Assembly: GCA_964343305.1 (NCBI GenBank)
Contig: CAYFJO010000017.1
Coordinates: forward strand, 1 to 60,060
Reading direction: 5' to 3'
Length of the DNA: 60,060 bases
Source: CAYFJO01 sp964343305
GTDB lineage: Bacteria > Planctomycetota > Planctomycetia > Pirellulales > Pirellulaceae
Position numbers and translations under genes: made by a program. Below are positions 40,289-50,100 of this stretch, piece by piece. Positions within the stretch are counted from its first letter, which is position 1. The number at the start of each line of letters is the position of its first letter. The notes under the pieces are model-generated. The model had not been told where the DNA came from. It ran no database searches and saw only the letters and a list, made by a program, of their open reading frames with translations.

Positions 40289-43105
40289 GTGAGTCGACAT
40301 CGAAGACCTAGTGCGAAAGCAATCGTTTTGACGCTCACCATTGCGCTCGTGGGCATCGTCGCCATTTGGAGTCCGCTCGTGTTTCTACAGTCAGACGAGC
40401 CGAGTCGCAGCAAGCCTCCGCAATTGTCTTTACAACAAACAATCGGCGCCGCCTTCCTTAATCCCGAACCCGATGGCTATTTCGTCTTCCATCGCGCGAA
40501 TCCAAGCGCCCGAAAGTACCTCTTGCAGATTCTGTCCAACGAGCGGCTTCATCAATTTCACGTTAATTCGTTAATGATGCTTGGTTATGTCGGGGACGAG
40601 AGCGACGTACCAAGATTAGAAAAGTTGATTCGCGAGAAGTATCAAGGTGTGCTGACGAATGAAGAAGCAGGTTGTGTGAAATCCGCATTGCTGGCCCTTG
40701 GGCTTTTGTCTGGACGGAACGTAGAGGGGGCAACTAAGACGTTGGAGTTGATGCTTGATGAAAAGTACTGGCGAGGGGTTGAATTTCGCTGGCACGAGAA
40801 ACGAATCGAAGAACTATACCCGTTCAAATACGAATCCTTCGTGCATACCATGTACGGGATGTGGCTGGCAAATAAGGAAGGTTTGGACAAAGTTTGCGCG
40901 ACGTTCCTGGCCCGCATCGAGGATAAGAACCAACGAAGGGATTATTCAATCCGATTAAGTCAGCGCAATCGCCAGCATCAACAAAAACGAGAAGTCTCGA
41001 ACGCACCCGACAGCTTTTTGGAGCAACTAGACGTCCTCTATAGGATGTACGCCTCGGCCTACGGTTTAACGGTTTCGGACCGTGATGAGATTAGTGACGA
41101 CGACCGTCTTAGTGTGATTGAAACGTTGGGGGCTGCCCTTACAAGGCCGAGCCAGAATCGCCATGAACTGCTTAAATGCTATGCACTGGCGAATCGCAGG
41201 GCAAAGCGCCCACTGCTGCGGATTTTGAACCACGAAAAACTTGTAGACTACCACATTAATGTTATTTGCATGTTGGGCTACATCGGTGATGGGGACGATG
41301 TCCGTCTGCTGGAACGGCTTCTTTTGGAACGGTACCTTGTTCCCATTGAACAGGCGAAAGCAGAATTAGCGGCGGCGGCGCTAATGAGTTTCGGACGCTT
41401 GGCCCAAAGTGGTGTAATGCAAGCAAACGATACCTTGGATGCAATGCTGAAGCTTGATTACTGGTCCCAAGAGCGGTTTCGGCACGAGGACGTACCGGCA
41501 TTTCCGTATGAAATGATTGTGCATGTGGCGAACGCGGCAACAATCGCACGCAAAGGCAACTTAAATGAGATTTGTGATCGTATCGCGGGACGGATGCCCG
41601 AGGATATTCGAAAGAAATACGGTCCCAAACTCCGCGAACGTACGCGACTATCCGTCACAGTTGGGCCGACGGATTATGATCTTCCAATCGCATTTCGCAA
41701 GATGCTCCGAAAACGCTTCAATGGAGATTTCGATTACCCTCGACCCGTGCCAACTCGTTTAGAATTGGAGGAGTCGGCTTCATTGGCTATCGACATGATT
41801 ACACATGGCGATTGCGAAGTCGTTCCGGTATTGCTTTCGTGGCTCGAACGAGATTGGCGTGATCGTAGCGCGGACGGACTTTCTTTTTGTGAAATTGCCG
41901 TAAGGGGAGTCGGGGAGTTTCGCGTCAAGGAGGGGATCGCATTGCTTACTCAACTCTATAGGAAATCGAACGTACCGGCCGGTTTGAGAAAGGCAGCGGC
42001 TGAAGCGATCGCGAAAACTGGCGACGACAGTACGGTTGCGATTCTCAAACAAATCCTACAGGAAGACGTCATTCCGAAAGCGGAGCGAGGTCACATTGCT
42101 AAAGGGCTCGTCCAACTTGATCTTGATGTTGGCCGTGAGTTCTTGTTGGAGATTTATGACACCTACCTGATGCAACTTGAAGATGGGACTTCGAGGAATT
42201 CGGCCCCGTTTGGTGTGCTATCGCAAATGTCGGATGAGAAGACTCTGCGGCGATTGCTCGAACGCAAAATACAAATGGCTGATGGTATTGCGCTGAGGAA
42301 CGTTGAAGCGCTGATCACAAGGCTTCAACTAAACGCGCTTCCCGTTGAAGAGTTGATCGCGATCGCCAAAGATGACCGCTTTACGCCCGAAAGAATCGAT
42401 CAACGAATTCAAGCAATTCAGGCAATCGGAACGAAAGGCGGTGTCACGTTAGTAAAGGAATTGAGACAACTACCTTTGTGGCGCACTAAAGGTTCAGAGT
42501 CGTTATCAGGTGACCGAGGACAAATCCAGGCTCGCCAGGAATCCCTACGGCGTGAAATCGCGCAAGCTGTTGGAAAAATCAAACGCCGTCATTGGACAAC
42601 GGGATCGGCCAACCAAGGAGTTGCAATCAAATTCCCTGAAGAGCGGATCTCAGGAGAACTAGAACCGAAGGCGGCGCATTTGTTTGTTAGTGCAGCGATC
42701 ACAGAATTTGAAAAGATGAAGGATATGCTCGTCCGTCGGAAGTACGGTGAAGTGATCCGCAAGTTGCTGGACAACGGTGAACCGATTGAGATCGAAAAAG
42801 TTGAGTCAGACGAAATTCTTCATGCCAAACTGACGCGAAGCTTGGCACATACGCGTGAGTGCATTCTGGCGCTGAACAAGAGAAAGCTGAAATACACTGG
42901 GTTTCTTGTACAAAGAGAAACTGACGGAATTGGTCACGATAGTGGAGTGGTTGTCGTGAAGTTTAAATTGAAAGACTCCAAGAACGTGGCAGAAGAGTTC
43001 TTTCCAAACGGCAATCCGGATAGCACATTCAGCAGTGATGGTTCGTTTGTTGTTGTCATGAAGCAAGTTGGTCGGGAGTGGTATTGGAATCCCTTCGGTT
43101 GGTAA
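40289..43105 (+). CDS. Membrane-anchored helical-repeat (HEAT-like) protein with internal duplication
   Basis: A 938-residue protein from a GTG start with AAGGT upstream. One N-terminal membrane segment (IVLTLTIALVGIVAIWSPLV) is followed by almost entirely helical sequence. Two blocks of about 160 residues are related: LLQILSNERLHQFHVNSLMM, LGYVGDESDVPRLEKLI... (DNA from about 40520) and LLRILNHEKLVDYHINVICM, LGYIGDGDDVRLLERLL... (from about 41210). Later parts (VRGVGEFRVKEGIALLTQLY, AAAEAIAKTGDDSTVAILKQ) are HEAT-like. I do not recognize a specific family. Its DNA looks AT-richer than the flanking operons, which may mark an acquired islet. Confidence 0.7.
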   Translation: MSRHRRPSAKAIVLTLTIALVGIVAIWSPLVFLQSDEPSRSKPPQLSLQQTIGAAFLNPEPDGYFVFHRANPSARKYLLQILSNERLHQFHVNSLMMLGYVGDESDVPRLEKLIREKYQGVLTNEEAGCVKSALLALGLLSGRNVEGATKTLELMLDEKYWRGVEFRWHEKRIEELYPFKYESFVHTMYGMWLANKEGLDKVCATFLARIEDKNQRRDYSIRLSQRNRQHQQKREVSNAPDSFLEQLDVLYRMYASAYGLTVSDRDEISDDDRLSVIETLGAALTRPSQNRHELLKCYALANRRAKRPLLRILNHEKLVDYHINVICMLGYIGDGDDVRLLERLLLERYLVPIEQAKAELAAAALMSFGRLAQSGVMQANDTLDAMLKLDYWSQERFRHEDVPAFPYEMIVHVANAATIARKGNLNEICDRIAGRMPEDIRKKYGPKLRERTRLSVTVGPTDYDLPIAFRKMLRKRFNGDFDYPRPVPTRLELEESASLAIDMITHGDCEVVPVLLSWLERDWRDRSADGLSFCEIAVRGVGEFRVKEGIALLTQLYRKSNVPAGLRKAAAEAIAKTGDDSTVAILKQILQEDVIPKAERGHIAKGLVQLDLDVGREFLLEIYDTYLMQLEDGTSRNSAPFGVLSQMSDEKTLRRLLERKIQMADGIALRNVEALITRLQLNALPVEELIAIAKDDRFTPERIDQRIQAIQAIGTKGGVTLVKELRQLPLWRTKGSESLSGDRGQIQARQESLRREIAQAVGKIKRRHWTTGSANQGVAIKFPEERISGELEPKAAHLFVSAAITEFEKMKDMLVRRKYGEVIRKLLDNGEPIEIEKVESDEILHAKLTRSLAHTRECILALNKRKLKYTGFLVQRETDGIGHDSGVVVVKFKLKDSKNVAEEFFPNGNPDSTFSSDGSFVVVMKQVGREWYWNPFGW

Positions 43106-43386
43106 TGATTTACAACCGCTTTCCAAGCTTGCCCACTTGGTGCTATCCCACTTGTCCGCGTAACACTTGTCCGTGAATTTGGACGTTGAGGTTGGGTCGC
43201 CATGCATTCCTACGAAGACTAATGATGCAGGACAGGGTGACGACGGCTGTTGATTGATGAGCATGAAGACAAATGAAAACTAGTCGTGCCGCTTATACTG
43301 CGATGTCTGAAAGTTGTAGGAGGATAGAAGTCGCACGGTACGCGCATTCACGGGTTAGGCAAGAGAAAAAAATGGGATCCCGTAAT

Positions 43387-44121
43387 TCATGGGGAACGGA
43401 CGTGCTTGAGAATCCTCGCGTGTTGCTCGCGCCACACTTCTTGACGTTTTTTGTCATCGGGCGAAGCATGGTCGATGGCTTTGGACCATGACTCGGCGGC
43501 TTGTTTGAATTGGGAGGCGGCAGTCTGTTCGTTCGCCATTAGCGCCCATGTGATGCCGCCGGCGGGGGATTGTTCGGCGAGTTTCGGGCCGTGGGTGAAA
43601 AGTCCGTTTTGCGTGAGCAGTTGTGGAACGATGTGCCGCACGAGCGCGCCAGACTGTTGAAGATGGATTTCGTCGCCCGATACTTCGATGTGACCAAGTT
43701 GCTCGCAACCTTCGATCAGTGCTCCGGTGAATTTGATCCGTTGGTCGAGATTCTCCGACGTTCGTTCGCCGATGATCTTTGCGGCGAGCGACCACACTTG
43801 GCTCTTGCCATAGGCGTAGCCCAACGACTTTCGCTGTTCGTCGGTCAAGCTTTCGTGCCACTGGTGAAATCCTTTCATGTCATCCGCGATGGCGTGAACG
43901 AGGATGTTCAATTCGGCCACCGGGCGTCGAATTTCCCACTCGGTGTGCAAAGAAAGGTGGCGTGTAATCGGTCGTATGGCGGCGATCCGTTGGGCGGACC
44001 AACTTGGCCACTCTTGCCGGGCAAGTTCCGTTAATTCCTTTCCAAGTTCCGTCGTCATTTGCCTGTGGCGATAGGTTTGCAAGTTATTGGAGTTTCTGAG
44101 TTTTACGAATAGGTCAGTCAT
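43387..44121 (-). CDS. Protein of unknown function encoded after the giant TPR gene
   Basis: A 244-residue protein without a signal peptide or membrane segment. It is mostly helical, with an FHQWHESLTDEQRKSLGYAY segment and a C-terminal part resembling a TPR helix pair (AASQFKQAAESWSKAIDHAS). It begins 18 bp after the stop of the 2,633-residue TPR protein, on the same strand, so the two are probably one operon and may interact. I do not recognize a family. The 281 bp to its left hold nothing I can identify. Confidence 0.65.
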   Translation of the reverse strand: MTDLFVKLRNSNNLQTYRHRQMTTELGKELTELARQEWPSWSAQRIAAIRPITRHLSLHTEWEIRRPVAELNILVHAIADDMKGFHQWHESLTDEQRKSLGYAYGKSQVWSLAAKIIGERTSENLDQRIKFTGALIEGCEQLGHIEVSGDEIHLQQSGALVRHIVPQLLTQNGLFTHGPKLAEQSPAGGITWALMANEQTAASQFKQAAESWSKAIDHASPDDKKRQEVWREQHARILKHVRSP

Positions 44122-44139
44122 CTCTTGCGTCTCGCCGTC

Positions 44140-47100
44140 TCACAATGTCATCGCTAAATGCCGGGCGGCGAGAGTGCACGGTGTTTCTGCCAAGGATTTG
44201 TCGCCAGTCAGCCACGCCAGCAGATCGGTTTCACTGGCGATTTTGGCCAGCGGCTCGCGCACGTGCTGCCTTACGGCCGGATCGCGGCTGAGCCACAACA
44301 GGGCCCGATCGCGGATGGCGACGTCTGTAAACTCCGTGTTCGAAAATCGGTTGGCGATTGCGGCGAGGCGGTCACTCTGATCCTGCGAATGTTTCTCGCT
44401 GGCCAGTGGCGAATCGGGAAGACTCACCAGCAGCACTTCGGCCAGGTATCGCATGTCTTCGTTGGGAATCGACTCCACAAACGCCGGCATTTGTTTGTGC
44501 AGTTGCCGGTCGTAATACACGGCTGGTTCGTTGGGCACGTGTTTCAACATGTTCCAGCGGGATCGAAGCATCCGGGCGGCCATCGAATCGCGGCCGCCGG
44601 CAACCAGCAAGCCGATCAACGACGGATCGTTGGCGATGTCCCGCACCTTCTCGTAGGTTTGGACGAATTGCACGGCGGTTGTCTGTTGGTCCAAGAGGAA
44701 GTTCAACTTCAAAAACTCGAGCGGTTCGCTTCGGTTGTTCGCGTTGATGGAAAATCCAAAGGCTGGATGCCTGGTCGCTGTTGTGAGGTTTCTTTTGTTC
44801 CAGGCCTTGGCGAGAGCCAGTGCGACCTTCTTCCACTTGTCGTCGCGATCGACGGCCAGCAACGACGAAACAATCGGAGGCGATTGCATATGAGGGATCA
44901 CCGCACCGCTGGACATCGCTTCGGTGTAAACTTCGGCACTTTGCAACACGAGGTCTCGGGGAACATTGGTTGGGTGTCGTTTAATCAGCGACCACGCGAC
45001 GCTCGTTCGCCACGTTGGCGGCAGTTTCGTGTCGCGCAGAATCGACAGGTAGTATTCTGTAGGATGGATTTCCAATCCGTCCGTTTGTTGTGACAGTGGG
45101 TTGATGGACGGATTGGAAATCCGTCCTACTTGCAAGCGTGCCGCGGCGGCGATCTCTTGTGCGATGGCGGGGTACTTTCCGCTTGCGGCCTGCTCGTCGG
45201 CCCAGTCGATGACTTGTTCAAGCTCGCCCGGTCGCAGGCGATCGCAGACGTTCCAATATCCTTCGACAAACAAAGTCGTCGGCCGCTGGCCCAGTTGAGT
45301 GCCGAGCGACTCGTAGAGTTTTTTCACTGCCTCAAACCGCCGATTCGCGCCCAGCGGTACTGCGTCCAGTTGTTCCAGATAGAGTTTTTCGAAAGACTGA
45401 TTCATGCGCTTCAGCCACCAGTCTCTCGATTCCACAGGTGTCCGGTCATTGCGCGTCATGACATCGATCGCAAAGGCGTGCATGACCATCGGGGCGGGCC
45501 CGCGGACCACGTCACGCAGCAGTCGGCCAGCGTCCGTTTCACCGCGGTAAATGGAATGGCTGTTCCCGCTTGTGCGAAATCTCTCAGACAGTTCGACTAG
45601 CTTCCAGTACACTTTCAGCGCCATGTCGCGATTCGAATGGATCAGGTGCGGCAAAACTTCCTCACCTGGAGCTTGAATGTCGTCTGCACGAACGCTCAGG
45701 TCACTCGGTCGCTTGGCCGCCAGGATTCGCTTGACGATTGCGTCCATGTGATCGCCGCGCATGGCTTCCACCCAATCGTAAAGTTGCTCGGCGGCGGCCG
45801 ACAATTGATGCTCGCGTGCCTTGTGCGGAGGTGCCAATTCGGCGATCAGCGACACGAATTCGGTTTGCCTCTCTTTGGGCGACGACTTCAGCCGGTCGAC
45901 GTAGCTCGACATGATCGCGGGGATCGACTTCGAAGGATCATCGCCCAGCGCGGCCAACATGAATCGCGATCCAAAAGTGTGCGTCGCACGCTGCGAGAGT
46001 TTTTCGACGAAACGCTCGCGACGAGCTTCTTCATAGTCGCCGCGCATCCATTTCAACGTGCGACCCAAAATCGTTTCCTGTCCGGTGGCCAACGAATAAG
46101 CACGGAAGTTCTCGAAATCCTCAAAGAACGGCGACGACTCAAGCAACCGCCAAGCTCGCTCGAAATGATCTGGTTTGGCGTTAAAAGCCCGATAGCGGAG
46201 CGGTCCCTCAAGACCTTCAACGATTCGCACCAGATGATTGTCGAACACGAAATTCAACACGTGAAAGGTTAGTTCGTCGTGCCCCTCGAGGCGATGAAGA
46301 ACCGCGCCCAGCCCGTGCATCGCAGAGTTGAGCGACCTGCCACTCCAGCCACCCGCATCGAAGTGTTTTTCGATCGTTTCGGGCCACTTTTCTTTCGTGC
46401 CCATGCAAGAGGTGGTGACCAATTGAAGAAAGTCAACGATTTGTTCCGGCTGCTGGCTGCGGCGGGCGATTCCAACAGCGATGGGCTCAACGAACGCCGG
46501 TGAATGCGAGTTGTTGCTGCTCGTGAAATGCGCGACCAGTTGCTTTTTGAGCACCGGACTCAGGTCGACCGACAAGCCCCGCTCGTCCCACGCATCGATC
46601 ACCACCAACATCATCTCTTGCTCGGTTTGTGAACCGAACTGGTTCGTCTTCTGTTTGCGCTTGATGTACGCCTCGGCGCGCTTCACAAAGTCGGCAGGCT
46701 GGCAGGAGTAGAGTGCCGCGAAGTCCCGCAATTCACTGGCCGCTTTGGATTGGTTGGACTTGACGAGAATCTCGGCCAGTTCGTTGGCGGTCGCCTCGAC
46801 CGTCCCCGATTCTTCGGCGCGGCGAATCAGAAACTGAGTCGGCGTGCGAAATCGAACAAGTTTTGTCTCGTCGGCACCAAAAACTGGTCCGCCGCGCGGA
46901 AACAACGAGGCGTAGAATTGCGAGCGCGTCTGACGAGGCCGGTAGTTGATGATTGCCTGGCGCGCGAGTTCGGCGTGTTCGTCGTAGACTTGATTGTACC
47001 GTTCAGCCACCGCCAGCAGACGCGTGAATCCAAACGGAGCAAGTTGAGGAACGTTGATCATCGCGCGACATAACCGGTCATGAATCTTCCGCCGCCGGAG

Positions 47101-50100
47101 ATTGGTCTCGCGCATGTTGTCGGCCAACTTATTGAACTGGCCCCATCCGTAGTACATCGCGTGCAACGAGTTGTCGAGGACGTATTGCTGACCGGCAAGT
47201 TTATCGAGGAAAGCGACGACCCACGACAGATCCAACTGACGAAGATCTTGCCGCTCCACCAACAGCCGCTCGATCATTTCGGCCAGCATAAATCGTTGGT
47301 CGAACGTCCAACCTTGCTGGATGAATTCGTCCGTCGCGGTTGTCGCGAGCTTCGACCAAATCTTTGGCTCAATGACATTCAAATGCTCATATGCAGCCTC
47401 GTCACCCGCTTCAATGCACAAGAGCACAAGCCGAAATCGAATCGCATCATTCTTGGGTTGATCAGCGATGAGTTGCTCGTAAACCGCACGTGCCCGATCC
47501 TTCTTGCCGAGGATCTCGCAAACGACACCAAACGCGCCTTGCCGGCGTGGCGTGCTCACGTCGCCCGGTTCAAATCGGGCCAGCACAGCGTCCGTCAGGC
47601 GATGTTTTTCGGTGACATCTGCGAGTTGGCGAATTTGGTAGGCGTTGCTCAGCGTTCCGGGTCGCATGGTGGCGATGCGCGCGGGCGTCGCCAGGCTGTT
47701 GGTAATCTCGCGAATCGCCTGGTTGCGTTTGCCGTCCGCGATCATTTGCGTGATGTCGTCCGGCTGTCGAATTTGAACGCTGCGCACTTGTGTTTGCGAC
47801 CTGGCCGCAACCTCTTCCAGACTTGCCGCTTCGTCCGTTAATCCCAGATCCTCCATCGCCACGATCAACTCCGCACGCTGCCGCGGCTCAAGCCGAGCCC
47901 GCCGCAACCGCAACGCCGCAGCCCGACCCAGTTCGTTGATCCTCTTGTCGGACGGATCACCAGATTCGTCCGCCGGCTTATCCGCCAACCAAGCCATCGC
48001 GACCAAAGCCGAATCAATCCGCTGCCGCATTTCAAGCGGCATCACCAAAAACCGAGCCTTGTCCAACAATCCCGCCGCTTCATCAAACTTCTCCTCTCGC
48101 GAAGCCCAGCCTGCTGCTAACAAATACGCATCCAGTGACGGCTGAGAATCCGCCAACATCTCGCCCAACTGCGTGCGAATCAATTCCGATTGTTCCGCCT
48201 TGTGTGCCAAAAGGATCTTCAACGTTGGGTCCTTCACCAGCGAAACGAGCTTGGCCAACTTGCCTTCGTCCCACCGCCGGTCATCCCGTTGGATCAAGTA
48301 ATCAGGAAAGTTCGTCAACATTTTTGATGGAAAAGCAATTGGCTCAATAAACCGGTTCGACGCTTGGTACTGCTGCCTCACCGCCTTGCCAACGGTTCTC
48401 CAGCGAACGATTTCTTCGTCCAGCAATTTGGCGTACGCGTCCATGTCTTCACTGGCGAGCAACGAGCGCCCAACGTAGGGAAACAGGCCGTGTTGCTGGT
48501 TGCCTTGATTGCTGAGCTTTGGATACCACGCGACGAGTAGTTGATTGAGCGCCAGTCGCTTTTCGGGCGCGAGAGGTGTCGGCTGCGGACGACCATGCCG
48601 ATCCTCAGTGAAAGCTCCCGCGAGTGATGAGACGAGTTGGTAGCTGGGCTTCTCGATCCGCAGGATCAATTTCATCGCCTCGGCAAACAACGCCTCGTGC
48701 GCTTCGTCACTCACCCGAGCATGAACCGCCGCGATCACTGCCAACTGCGGATGCGAACGTTTGAACAACTCGACGCACCTCGCATTGCACTCACATTCCG
48801 CCGTGTGACTGCCACCCGCCTCCAACACCCAATACGCCGCCAGCCCCACATCCGTCGGATGTTTCTCTAATAACCCTGGCCAGCCACTCCAGTTGTAACG
48901 GGACTCGGGCAACTCGGCCAAAACATTGGCGTTGGCGACGCCTCGATCTTTCATCGCGGCGATCAACTCGCGTTGTTGCGGCTCGTCCAGATATTTGGCC
49001 ATGGCCAGCAAATGGGACACGGCAAAGCTGCGAGCGGCCTCGACATTCGGCGGAAGAAATGGACGAATCGAGGACACGTACTGGCTGGAATAGTAGTGAC
49101 TAATCCTGCGGTATTGAAACGCATATCTTCGATTGTTGAAGAAACGGAAAAAGTCGAGGGATTCGCGCGGAACGATGTTTGAGATTTGGGCAATGTAATT
49201 GTTGTGCCACACGTTCTGTTGAGCGACTGCGCTTGGCAGTCCGGGAATTTCCTTTTCCATCGTCAACAGTTGCAGGAAGTTTTCGATCGACGCGGCCTGC
49301 TGGTCGGCTTCTTCCTGGGCGATGGCCAAGAGAAACTGCAAGCGATAGTCGTCCGCAAACCGCGGCACCAACGGTGCAAGGAACTCGGCGGCCCGCTCCC
49401 AATCCTGGACGCTCATCATCGTGCCGGCAATCGCCTCAATATTGCGCGCATTGGACTTCGCTCCGCCCGCCAGTTCGTACAACATCGCGTAGCCGAGGTT
49501 GGCATCGCCATACTTCAGTTGAATGCGAGCGATCGCTTCGCGGGTCCGAGTCGACTTGTCCAACTTGGCGGCTCGCTCGAGCGTGGCCAGCGCCCGTTGC
49601 CAATCGCCCTCGGCTTCTTCGATCCGGGCGATCTCGCGCAACAAAGCGTGGTCCTCGGATCGGATGCGTGTCGCTTCGAGCAATGCCTTGCGGCGTCCTT
49701 CGTAGTTGTGATTCGTCCGGTGAATCTCGGCCAAAGCCAACAGCGGTTCGACGGAGCGGCGGTTCGTCCGCTGCCGTTCTTCAAACGCTTCAATCAGCTT
49801 TCTCGTAGTGCCCCAAAACTGAGCGAGATTGGCGAGTTTTGCTACGCAACTCATCTTGCCGCGCAGCGTTTCGCTCTGTTCATATTGTAGCCAGTACATC
49901 CGCTCGGCATCGGCAAGCTTTCCCGCGTTCGTGTAGGCACTGGCCAACTGGTTGCGCAAATCCGGATCGCCGTCAAAGCGGGCAACGGCCTTGCGCAACA
50001 CTTCGATCGATCGGTCTGGCTGTCCCCGCAGGACCAGCAAACGAGCTTGCTTGATCCAAGGCAACGTGCTGCCGGGCGACACTTTCTTCCATTCTTCAAA

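Noticed and set aside
44158..45093. A 311-codon open frame on the plus strand opposite the giant TPR gene, and similar long antisense frames elsewhere (for example 26550-27293, 47080-47841).
   Set aside because: They mirror GC-rich coding sequence on the other strand, show no domains and no start signals, and the opposite frames carry clear protein features.
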